From Nymphaea colorata (lineage: Eukaryota > Streptophyta > Magnoliopsida > Nymphaeales > Nymphaeaceae), in contig NC_045142.1 of the NCBI RefSeq assembly GCF_008831285.2, positions 6,333,501 to 6,397,500 on the forward strand: a stretch of DNA of 64,000 nt. Direction: 5' to 3'. The translations under genes and the position numbers were made by a program. This document shows, piece by piece, positions 11,709-22,525 of the stretch. The notes under the pieces were generated by a model. It did not search any database. It had not been told where the DNA came from and saw only the letters and a list, made by a program, of their open reading frames with translations. The stretch's first letter is position 1; every line of letters starts with the position of its first letter.

Positions 11709-13800
11709 TGGGACTGGTGGATTAGAAGTATATGAAAATTTTTCTATTTTTCAACGTGGCATTGAAGTATATGAAAATTTTCACATCTCAAACCAGGATA
11801 CATGGGTGCATAATGCCTTTAAAGCAAGTAAAAATGAACTTTAATGGAAAATGTGAATGTTTGCGAAGAAGATTTGGGCCTCTTCAAAGAGTTTGCTGCC
11901 TTTTTCATGAAAGCGATGGTTCGATTCCATTCTAGAAAAAGAAAAAACCTTTGCAGCAAACTATTCATCTCCATTCAACCGCCAGTATGAGGGAAGATGA
12001 AAGACATAAATACTAAACAAGAGCAGGTAAAAATCATGCAGATGATTATGCCCAAGAAAATTAAGTAGAATGCCATTCAAATGTAGGAAGTAATTCCGAA
12101 AGAACATAAAGTGCATAAGCCCACAACACACCTTTCAGATTTTTGAAAAATAAAATATTTATATTTATACTTCAAAAATTTTAATTTAACTTATATAAAA
12201 AAAAATTGAAAAATTATACTTTTTTCCTGTTAAAAATGTTGAAACTATAGTTCAGCCTTGGCAAAGAAAAATTTCTAGCTCCACCGATCACCAACTATGC
12301 TAACAAAAACAGTAAGGCACAATCTAGTACTTGAGCTATAAATGAGAATCCTACCTTGATAAGCATTACGTAAACCCTAGTGATGAACATCTTGTAACTG
12401 CCTTGTTGATCATTATCTAAGATATGCTCTTCAAAGGTTCATATATGCCTCTTGTAGTGAAAAACTACTTCAATTTCTTTTCTTTTTCTTTTTCTCATTG
12501 GAACTTCACATTGCAAACCAAAATATGGTGTTCACATCAAAGCGAGGCTCAAGGGAAATCAGACTTTGCAAGATGGAAAATAAGAATTAGAAATTACCAT
12601 TCTCGTTTTCACACGCTAGCAACTCAAATTCAAGCTAGAGGAATCAAAATTTTGTTTAATTATTCATTTCAGACCTTAGATAATGCCACTCCCGAATCAG
12701 ATCAAGCGAGAGTTAAACCTTCTCTTAGAGTTCATGGTTGCCACACACATCCATCAGTTGCCAACATCCCCAGACATACATTTCTAGTTCTTAGAAAACA
12801 TATAAGAAGAAGAAGAAGAAGAAGAAGGAGTGACTTTTCTTATCTCTAGTTAATGGCGTGCCTGTCATGTCCACGAACCTTTGGCTTCTAACATGCTGGC
12901 AAGATTATGCTTCTTCGCCTACATTTGTTCCCAACAAGCCAAAGATTGGACCTAGACACATTATCGAATCAAACACGTACTTTGACCGACTAAATTCATT
13001 CAAACAAGTCGATATCGAATTCATATTCATTCGGATTTGTTTATCGAAGTAAAGCTTTTTTCAGCATAATTTTGAATTGATTAATCTGTCGACGCCAAAT
13101 TAAAGGTTTTTTTTCGTCGCGTTTATGTCTGTGATTCAACGATTTGATAGTCATCAATGGGCCCTAAATGAACATATCATTATCAAAATTAAGAATTTAA
13201 AGTAAATTAAAAGGAACCGCTTGACCTTTCCCTGTATGGACATGGATTGTCCACGTCTGCCCTCGAACCTCAAACCTCGTAACCTGACAACATCCACCCA
13301 AAAGAGGAGTATAAGGTTCTACGCAAACACGATTCAAACATATATTTAATTAAAAATCAACCGAATCCAAATTCAACAAAAATAAAAATAATGAGGATAT
13401 ACTTTAAAAAGGTGCAAAAAAGGAATCTCAAGGCCACCGCGCTGACAATTTTTCATTTTTTTTAAATTGGTTTTCTGAACCGTCCTTCACATATATGAAT
13501 TGAGCCTGAGTATTTGAATTTTTTTTTTATTTTTTTAATTCGTTCTTCTAGATGAAACTTGTCAACCGGCCCTTAAAGCCCACATGACTTTATTAGCAAT
13601 TTTTTCCGTTTCTTTAATCGATACAACGTTTGTGAACGTAATTGACTTCCCGTTAGCTTAAATCTATTCAGACATGAAAATATAAGTAGCTTGATCACTT
13701 TATATATGTATGTAAATATTTTAAAGGTGCTGTTCATGATGACTAAACCCATCATCAGAGCAAACGCTCATTTTTTTTTAATTTTTGGGAGTGGCGTACA
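11709..13800. other. Intergenic; no gene recognised, one dispersed-repeat fragment
   Basis: No coding homology was seen. An open frame at 12424-12849 ends in a GAA trinucleotide run (about 12804-12828) that translates to poly-Arg, and is judged non-coding. At 12236-12290 the phrase gaaactatagttcagcc ... ttctagctccacc matches the repeat found twice at 48.87-49.10 kb, so this is a fragment of a dispersed family. Confidence 0.4.
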
Positions 13801-13808
13801 ATGCAGAA

Positions 13809-14215
<407 letters not shown>

Positions 14216-14474
14216 AAACCTTCTCCAAGCAGCCTATATATGTGTATGTAAACATGTGTTTGCAGTATTAATTAGGAAGGTCGAGAAATATTCGGTCAAC
14301 ATCAATAAGCTGGTTGAAATCAGAAAGGCCGCGCCGGGATTTGTTTATCTGTTTTTAAATTTCTTGTTGGCCTATTTTATTTTCAAGGTTATTGATATAA
14401 TTATCTAAGAGAGTAGTTGAAGATAATAAAAGATGCAGCTTAAGCATACATTTCGTGTTAGAACAACAGAAAAA

Positions 14475-14720
14475 GGTACTGAGGTCTTGACCCGAGCGCA
14501 CCACTTGGGCGAGCAACGCGGCCCGTAGGGGCGCGACCGAACCTTGCCAGCCGGGTCATGTCGCCGCTCGCCCTCCTGTCAACCTGCGCGTTTGATTGGC
14601 CCGGTCAAACTATCGAACTTGACGTTGGTTCTTTGACTCGGTCTTGATCGAGTCCGCGACGAGCAGCAACCAGCAAGCACGGTTTCGGAGCATCAACCAA
14701 GCAAAGCCAGACCTGTCGGT
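14475..14720. other. GC-rich islet in AT-rich surroundings, origin unknown
   Basis: About 240 bases are clearly GC-rich (for example gcgagcaacgcggcccgtag, catgtcgccgctcgccctcc), in sharp contrast with the AT-rich DNA on both sides. No open frame or RNA gene is recognisable. It may be a fragment of a GC-rich transposon or LTR, but nothing identifies it. Confidence 0.4.
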
Positions 14721-14811
14721 GAGAGTATTGGCTTAGCAGAAATATGTTAGTTCTAGTTAATGGAAAGCGTTCTTCATTAAATTTAATACAAATTCGAACT
14801 TTTTCTTGCTC

Positions 14812-14904
14812 AAAATACACTTTCTTATACAAACTATAGATGTACATATTTTTTAACAGTTAAAAAATATGTACATCTATAGTTTGTATAAGAAAGTGTA
14901 TTTT
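14812..14904. repeat. Perfect inverted repeat: 46-base arms around a single base
   Basis: The left arm 14812-14857 and right arm 14859-14904 are exact reverse complements, with one base (14858) between them. The arms begin aaaatacactttcttatac and the centre reads tttttaacagttaaaaa. Pairing stops at 14811/14905 (c opposite c). Such a sequence extrudes as a cruciform in DNA or a hairpin in RNA. No target duplication was recognised. Confidence 0.97.
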
Positions 14905-15195
14905 CAAAAAAATGTGTATTATACGCCAAAAACACCTCTGTCGCATAATACCTGTATTATACGTTTTCCTATTTTTTACCGTTTTTTTGCCGTATAATAC
15001 CCATATTATACGTTTTTTTATCTTTTTTTATTAATTTTTTATTTTTATAATTTTTAAGATGTATTAAATGTTTAACTTTTTTTAAAAAATTATCGAACTT
15101 TTTCCGTTTTATTCCCAAGATATAAAACTTTGTCATATTGTACCCATCTTTTTCTTCACCGTCATTTAATACCCGTATATGTAAATGTTTTAAAG

Positions 15196-15196
<1 letters not shown>

Positions 15197-15247
<51 letters not shown>
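15197..15247. repeat. TA dinucleotide microsatellite
   Basis: About 50 bases of (TA)n. Just upstream (14930-15180) the words gtattatacg and cataatacc recur several times, a loose repeated pattern without a clear unit length. Confidence 0.95.
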
Positions 15248-15252
<5 letters not shown>

Positions 15253-18200
15253 TGGTCCTAACTTGGGTGACCTAAAAAGTTTGGTTGACAAAAATGGTTT
15301 TAATGTATTAGGGAAAATCACGACCATAAAAAATGATCTCTCACATGCATAAAAAAATTGATGGTTTATATAATGGAAAAAATGATTGAGAGCAATGTTT
15401 TACCCACAAAAAAAATTCCGTACCCTAACAACTCTTTTCAAGTAGATGCACATGCAGGCACGCCATTCAATTTCTACAATATGCGTAAAAAATATATGGA
15501 AAAATTAACAACAATTTTTTCGTGCTTTTACTTTTAAAAAAGTTTAATGTCTTGTAAAACCTTATGCTGCAGGAGAAAAAAAGGAGGCGTTTGTGTTTGT
15601 TTTACCATGGAACTTGGATATGCAGTGACCAGATCTGCTGTGATTTAAGATCCCAAGGTCTCAAATTTACTAATATTTATGGTTTCCAACGTGTATCGAT
15701 GATGTCCCAAAAGACATCTTTAGCATATAAAATTTGAAGCTATCAAACGCAACCTAACTCATGATGATGCACAGTTTTGCCACTTAAGAAATAAAAAATT
15801 ACAATGTATTTTTCTGATAACATATGGTTAAGAGGACCTGCAACTAAAGTCCTCAAGATTTCGCCAACAAACACCTAATAAAAAAATCGCTATCGGTTGA
15901 GGGAACATAAATTCCCTTCAGTTCGAGGGCAATATCGTACTTTCAACCGACTCCCATGAAATACCCGAAATACCCCCACGGCAGAATAAGCTACCGACGC
16001 CAGGACAAGGCTGTCGCCATCAAATTATTTAAAAGAGCCGCGCGATGTCATGTGAAATGACGCCTCCACCAAAAAGTCAACGGAACAGCCCCTATAGGAC
16101 AAGGTCATTGACCTAAAAGTCAGGGGCAGCTCCGGTCAGATAAAGCTTCCGCCCAGAAAATATCAGGAAACCTTTTCGCACTTTGCGCGGAAGTCCAAGG
16201 GCAGGATAGTAATAGAGACAAAAGGAAAGCGGCATCCACAACTTTCGGAGTTGAGGCGCGAAAAGGCCAAAAAGCGGACGGTCCACGTGAAACCCCCTGA
16301 TTGGTTGAGACGCATCCCTCTCTTTTTCACTCTCCTCTCCTCTTTCTCTCTCCCTACCGGTTTCCCAACGTGCGTCGCGTTCGTGCCATAATTGGAAAAG
16401 CCGGAGTGCGACGGCGATTTCCGGGAGAGGAAATGCCCCCCAATCGACGGTCAGGCATCGCTTCCTTGGTTCCTATCTCTCTCCAGCTGCCGTCCATCGC
16501 TGTTGACGCTCGACGGTACCGTTTTTGCTTTTGGGCCGTGGGGCCCACACCTTCACTTACTCGCGTCCGCCCGTAAGTGGATGCAACTGAGGTTGGACCA
16601 TTATATCCCTTTTTGGGCAACTTTAGGAAGACGCAGGGTGGGACTGTAGGGAGAATAAGGGACGGAATGGTAGACACGTTATTTCCAGAAATAAGTGGGA
16701 CAAAACAGTCTTAAGGTCGAGGCCCTTGTCCCATGAAATTAAAGGGCGTCCTCCTCGCGGCCCCTTTGTTTTCCTCTAAATCTCTAAATCCCCGCTCTTA
16801 TTTACGGACCTTTCTAAAAACTACACGAACGCAAATTTTACCATATCTACAGTTTACAATCTACACGCGACGATTCTTTCCTGCTTATTTAGTCGGTTGT
16901 TTTCATAAAAACTCGACAATATTATCCTTTTTTCCCTTTTGAGTGACAAAAACTGTTGAGTTGTGCTCCCCCAAAAATATAAAACAAGAAGATTCGTTTT
17001 ACTATGGAGGGAGGTGCAAATAGATCAGCTTCAAATGAGCTAAACTCATAATTCCTCAAATTTGGGAGAACTATAAATTGCAAGAAACCTCATTCTCGAC
17101 TCTAATTCGTTAGAACCATAAATTGCAAAGAAAATTTCAGCCCCAGGCAATGCTAGAGAAGTTGGCAGAGTGAAATTTTCCCTCTCATACTAAGCATAGT
17201 TAAAAAAGCCTGATGGTACAACCAACCAAGGAATATTTTGTTGCTGCTCTTAAAAAAGAATTCATTTCCTTCGTCTCCAAAAGAGGTTTTGAATAATTAT
17301 TCATGCCAAGAATAATTTCTATAACTGAATTGACAATCCAAGAGCATGCCCATAAGTACTTCAGGTTAAATCATCAAAGCCAGGTCCCCCCCACTTCGAG
17401 AGCAGTTAAGTTTCCATCTCATAAGAAAAAAAAAAAGAAAATTATATTATTTAAGGAACCAATAAAAGATACTGCTGTTTAAAAGATTCCTGACGGCAGC
17501 AGGTTTTCTGAAAAGGAAGAAACGGTGAGGGCTTCATCGCAATTTTCCCCAGAGGGGAACCGAAGGGCGCACGGTGTTTAAGGAAGCTTGGGATTTGACT
17601 TTTGTTAAAGACGAAAATAGTGCAACTAAAGAATGATTAGGTGGAGATTCATATTAATTAATTGTGATTAGTAACGCTAAGACGCCTCGCTCTAGGATCA
17701 TTTTCGTCCAAGTCAAAACACAAAAGAAAGCGCATTATTATATGTTATCTGCTTCCTCGGTAGTCCTTTGTCCAATGGGAAAAGAAAAGAAATGGGAAAA
17801 AGAAAAACAGAAAAACTTTAATTTGTCGTTTAGCGTTAAATTAAAATACTAATTTCTTCCCTGTAATCGTCGTCACGTACGAACGAGTTGGAAACATGGA
17901 CGCTGGATCATTATCATTTTTTTATCCAAATTTCTGATATCTGCGTGAGGAATTACGAAATCACCCCTGATTCGGAGATTCCAAAGTCTCTCCTTCTCCT
18001 GCCCCCGGTCAAGGGCTAGCCATGTCCCCAGCCTGGATCCGATGCGGTTTGACCAAATTACGCTGATAAATTCACTTTCGGTCTTCTGCTGGGTTCGGCC
18101 GGGGAGGCGGCGGCGGACCGGATGGCTCGGTCGGAGGAACCCAACCACGTTAGTGTGGGTGCGGGAAAGACTCGAACCCGGTCGGTCCGGGGGAACGAGG

Positions 18201-18300
18201 GTCGCAGGAGTCATTAATTGAAAAGATCCGGGGCTGGATGGGGAATTGGGACTTCGCACGTTAGCCGGCCGATTCCTAGTTTTGTCAAGAGAAATATAAA
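15248..18300. other. Intergenic; unexplained GC-richer block at 15.9-16.7 kb
   Basis: No gene is recognised. From about 15880 to 16740 base composition rises and short open frames appear on both strands (16301-16576 plus, 16354-16677 minus), but none has a recognisable domain. The block could be a non-autonomous transposon or the relic of a promoter/first exon. 16750-18000 is AT-rich with nothing identified; GC rises again from about 18000 towards the TOE/AP2-type gene. Confidence 0.35.
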
Positions 18301-19512
18301 AAAAAAGTAAAGTACTGAAAAAAAAATTAAAAGGCACGCGGGTATTCCTTTCCGGCGAAAGGGCGTCCCTCTTTTCTTACAGAGGGGGCGGGTGACCGGC
18401 TAACCGGCGCGTCTCGTCGGCTCGTACCGGTCAGTACGGTGAAAAAAGCGGGGGGTCGGCATGGGAGCTGCGGGCACCGGCCACGGGTGACCGGAAGAAC
18501 CGGTAGCACCCAAGACGCCAAGAAATAGAGAGAGAGACAGACAGAGATGGAATAAGAACGCAGGCTGAGAGAACCAGAAGGGGAAGGGAGCGAAGAGAGA
18601 GAGAGAGAGGAAGAGGGCATCTGCAACACACGGCCCCTGTCCTCATACGTCCCATCTCCAGCCTTTTCACGGTTGACCGTATTCCTCCTCCCCCGCGCCC
18701 TTCTCTTCTCTTCCCCCATTTCTTCTTCTTCTTCTTCTTCTTATTCTTCTTTCATTTTCTGTCTCCTGTGTTTCTTTCTTTGTTTGTTGGCTTTGATTCT
18801 TGTCAATAGTCCTGCAATCGGAATCCGGTGATCGGTAAAGTGGCCGGTTTCGAAGAGGAGTGATGAAGAGAATGCTTCCGGCGTGTATTTCGCTTTTCAC
18901 GTGACGGACGCTCGGCCGGTTTAAACCCGGCATCCGGATCACCTGGCTACTAGTGAGTCTAGGAATTCAGGTATCCGGGGCGAAGGCTGGTTGAATCGAA
19001 TCGTTTCCCGGTTCGGCTTCCCCGCTGTATCAGAGTCGGCGTTTCGATTTCCTTTTGCGGGAGGTGATCGTGTGGCCTCGGGCGCGAGTGCTGAAGCGAT
19101 CGTTGAGTTCCGTCGGTAAATTTCCGTTCCCTTGCTTGTTTCTTTATTGCGGGTTAGAGTGTAATCGGAGTGTGCCAATCGGTTGAGTTTTCCGGTACAT
19201 GAGAGCGGGATCGGTAGCCGGGAACTTCCGGCGGCGGCCGACTTTTTCCGTTGTCCAGGTGGGAAGTAAACCCTAGATCTCCGGGATTGATGTTTTTGAG
19301 GTGTTTTTGGATTCCCGCAGTTTATAGCGAGCAGATTCGCAGATGTTCTCTTCCGCTTCTTCCGGATTGTCCTGCCGCTATCTGTATCTCCTCTGGCTCT
19401 TTTTCCGCCGGTAGAATAGGATTCTAGAGGAAGGAACTGGTAGTGCCAGTGTGAGGTTGAGCGGGGAGAATCGGGAAGGGATTGAGGAACGCGTGGGAAG
19501 GAGGTAAGCGAG
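18300..19512 (+). promoter_or_regulatory. Promoter and 5' leader region of the TOE/AP2-type gene, with upstream ORFs
   Basis: A GC-rich stretch with many CG dinucleotides and CT/GA tracts (GA-rich 18525-18615, TTC run 18720-18742) precedes the first exon. Where transcription starts cannot be seen; the CT-rich part near 18.7 kb is a plausible location. The presumed leader contains upstream ATGs with complete small frames: 19199-19276 (25 codons) and 19290-19427 (45 codons), both ending before the main ATG at 19513. If they are in the mature mRNA they could lower translation of the main frame. Long minus-strand open frames here are compositional shadows. Confidence 0.5.
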
Positions 19513-22500
19513 ATGCTGGATCTGAACGAGGAGCCGCAGTTGCAGCAGCAGCTCGCGAAATTCGTGGGCGAGGATGGCGGCGAGTCCCCCACAATCTGCA
19601 ACGACGGCCCGCAAGGTGCTGTCGCGGCAGACGATTCCAGCACGTCTAATTCCTCTGTAGTGAATACTGATGGTTCGGCCTATGGCGGGGATGAGGAGTC
19701 GGGGTCGACACAGACAGGCGGGAAGAAGCTGGCGTTCAATTTCAGCATATTGAAGGGAGACCAGGAAATGAGGGAGATAGGAGAGGAGGAAGACGGCGTG
19801 GATGAATCGGAGGAAAGAAATGGGGGTGCTGCCGGAGGCAACGGGTTCCTGGAAGTAGGGGCCGTCGTTACCAGACAGCTTTTCCCGGAGGTGGCATCGC
19901 CGATGGCGCGATCAGTCTCGTCGATGACAATGATGACGACTCCATCAGCTGTTCCGGTGTGTGGGAGGGGGAATTGGGTGGACGTCGCCTTTCGGCACCA
20001 CCAGGATGCGGTGGCGGCGGGGCAGACGGAGGTAACAGCGGTGAAGGTGTTGCAGCAGCAAGTGAAAAAGAGCAGGCGCGGCCCGCGTTCTAGGAGCTCG
20101 CAATACCGGGGAGTCACGTTTTACAGGCGAACTGGGCGATGGGAGTCGCACATCTGGTTTGTTTCCTTCTCCTTCTTGGATATTTCTTATACTCTTCTTG
20201 GTCATGTCTTGTCTTCGTTTCATTGACCAGCAGTACGATTTCGATACTAATGCCCTAGGGTTGATTGGAGGATTTGCTCTAGAATCTGCTGAGTTTTCTT
20301 GGTCGTTTTTGCTTTTCCTTTTGGTTGACTTTATGATTTGATCATTTTCTGTACAGGGATTGCGGGAAGCAAGTCTATCTGGGTAAATTTTTTCTGTTCT
20401 CTCATTTTCCATCTCACCGAAATTTTGCCGAGTAGTCGTCGCCAAGATGCTACTTCTTTTTCTCTTTTTCCCTTTCTTTTGAGAACTCAGAAATATTGAC
20501 TACGACAGGAAGCGCTTGATCTGTGTTTTGATGATTTTTCTCTTTTTCTTTTTTTCTCTTTTAGGTGGGTTTGATACTGCTCATGCCGCTGCTAGGTAAG
20601 ATGCACGGGAATAGTTTCGTGTTTTTTTTTTTTTCCCTATTTTATGTCTGGTCTTTTTTCTTCTCAATGCCATTGAATACTCGTTTACACGTTGGTTCTG
20701 TTTCTCTTTGCTTTTCTTTTTTTTTTTGCTTTTTGCCTTTATCTCGTCTTCTTTTTCCTCATCCGACCTAACTCGGGTCGTGTCGGTGACAGGGCATATG
20801 ATCGAGCTGCCATCAAATTTAGGGGAGTTGATGCAGATATCAACTTCAACCTAAGCGACTACGAGGAAGATCTCAAACAGGTATATACTATTTCTTATTT
20901 TTGTCATTGTTCCTTTTGTTTCTTCTCAAGTGGCAGTGGTTTAGATAATCGGTGTTGTGGTGCAGATGAGGAACCTCACAAAGGAAGAATTTGTTCATAT
21001 CCTGCGACGTCAGAGCACGGGATTTTCAAGAGGGAGCTCAAAGTATAGGGGAGTCACTCTGCACAAATGTGGTCGATGGGAAGCTCGAATGGGCCAGTTT
21101 CTGGGCAAGAAGTAAGGAAATTTCGGTCTATTGTTTGAGGTTATAGTATCCGGCTTTCGTTGTGCATGCCTATTTCTGTAAATTATTTGCATGCCCTTTC
21201 CCTGCAGATACATTTACCTTGGTCTTTTTGACAGCGAAATAGAAGCTGCAAGGTAACTTTTCTTGGTTTGTATTTTATCGGAATGTACTGGACCTGCCAA
21301 GATGTCGACTATTTATGAATTTGGCTAAACCAGGGCTTACGACAAAGCTGCCATAAAATGCAATGGAAGGGATGCTGTTACTAATTTTGAACCTAGTTCT
21401 TATGAAGGGGAACTTCTTGCTGAAGGCGATGAAGGAGGTAATGCCACTTTTTTCTCTTTACTTGCTAGTTGTTGACGGATGCAAAAGAAAACAGCGGTAT
21501 TGATGGGTAATATGTCTACAGGAACTACCCACAATCTGGATCTCAATTTGGGCATCTCCCCGCCTGTTTGTTCTCACGCTTCTAAAGTTGACAACAGTTC
21601 CACTGCTTTTCGTCTTCAATGTGGCAATTTCGAGTCGTCTGAGATGAACAAATCAAGGGTAATTTGAGCATTTCTGTATTGGTTTCTCTTCTATCTCTTC
21701 TTGGTTCACCCTTTTTTCTGCTAAAGCTTTTCTTCTCTTACTGAATTGGCGACCTTGTTTAAAACGAAATCTAATCCTTTTTCTTCTACAGATGGAGATG
21801 CCTTCGCTTTTGGTATCTTCGGCTCATCATCCTCTTGGTTTGCCTTCCGACCAACCTTCCACTCTGTGGAGTGGACTTCGTCCCAACTTCTCCAACTACC
21901 AGGTAGTTGTTTCATTTCTGCCGGTTGATCGGTTGGGCATCTCTTTTGCATTAATTGATGAATGAGAAAACTAAAAAGTACTGTGCTCAGAGTCTCCATA
22001 CTCCTCAACATAATGTTAATCTTTACATAAAATTTTCCAAGTACATTAGGATGCAACTCAATGCTCACTTCTTTTTTGGCCCGTGGCTATGAAGAGAATT
22101 TGTGAATTCAAGCACCCCAACCGCGGCCACCTTGCTCTCTGGCGTTTCTAATGCTTCCGCCGCCAGTGGTCTTCTTTTAATTGTTTTTTTTTTTCCATGG
22201 GAGTAAGAAGGGATTGTGACTTATCTGGTAACACGTGTCACAGGTCGGTGCGGAAAGGATGATGAACGAGAAGAGGGCGGAGGAAGTAACGGCTGCTTCA
22301 TTTGCAAAGAACTGTTTACAGCAATCGCCCATGTCGTCGTCATCGGTGTCAGGGTGGGGCTGGCCTCCGCCCAACTCCCATTTGCCGGCACCGCTATTCC
22401 CGTCATCTGTTGCAGCATCATCAGGATTCTCTACCCAAACACCACAAGCTAGCGCCCCATCTGCTTTTCCTCTCCATGCCAACCGACGCTTTCAATTCCC

Positions 22501-22525
22501 ACCATCCAGTTACGGCAGGAGCTAG
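19513..22525 (+). CDS. TOE1: TOE/AP2-type transcription factor, two AP2 domains, miR172 target (10 exons)
   Basis: Nuclear DNA-binding regulator of the euAP2 lineage, whose members repress flowering and specify floral organs (family knowledge). Exons: 19513-20156, 20357-20382, 20565-20595, 20793-20880, 20966-21111, 21208-21252, 21334-21437, 21522-21658, 21792-21902, 22244-22525. They join to 537 codons and a TAG stop with GT-AG introns; the 26- and 31-base mini-exons inside AP2 domain 1 are typical of the family. The protein starts MLDLNEEP (EAR-like), has an acidic region, RQLFPEV (about 120), a basic nuclear signal [12 protein letters not shown] just before domain 1 (198-252), a linker with [20 protein letters not shown], domain 2 (290-345), LDLNLGI (367-373), and a C-terminal VAASSGF encoded over the miR172 site. 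The mix of an MLDLN start and LDLNLGI suits the TOE1/SNB side better than AP2 itself. The exact orthologue is uncertain, so the symbol means TOE1-like. Confidence 0.95.
22410..22430 (+). promoter_or_regulatory. miR172 target site in the last exon of the TOE/AP2-type gene
   Basis: Bases 22411-22430 read TGCAGCATCATCAGGATTCT, the classic miR172 complementary site of euAP2 genes. It encodes AASSGF in frame (residues 501-506). Against miR172 it pairs across 20 bases with one G:U wobble; the first base (22410, T) would not pair with the 3'-terminal U of miR172a. This predicts cleavage and translational repression by miR172, as known for the family. Confidence 0.95.

Noticed and set aside
11900-11940. 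ggttcgattcc, a perfect tRNA B-box word
   Set aside because: No matching A box or acceptor stem at the right distance upstream.
12424-12849. 141-codon plus-strand open frame ending in poly-Arg
   Set aside because: The basic tail comes from a GAA microsatellite and the rest has no recognisable content.
16301-16677. Overlapping open frames on both strands in the GC-rich block
   Set aside because: No domain in either; kept only as an unexplained compositional block.
18939-19643. 234-codon open frame on the minus strand opposite the TOE/AP2-type leader and first exon
   Set aside because: It is rich in Ser, Pro and Arg with no domain, and lies antisense to a well-supported gene in GC-rich DNA, where stop codons are rare. 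It is a shadow.
19945-20445. 166-codon minus-strand frame across the first intron of the TOE/AP2-type gene
   Set aside because: Antisense to the first AP2 exon and intron, with no recognisable domain.
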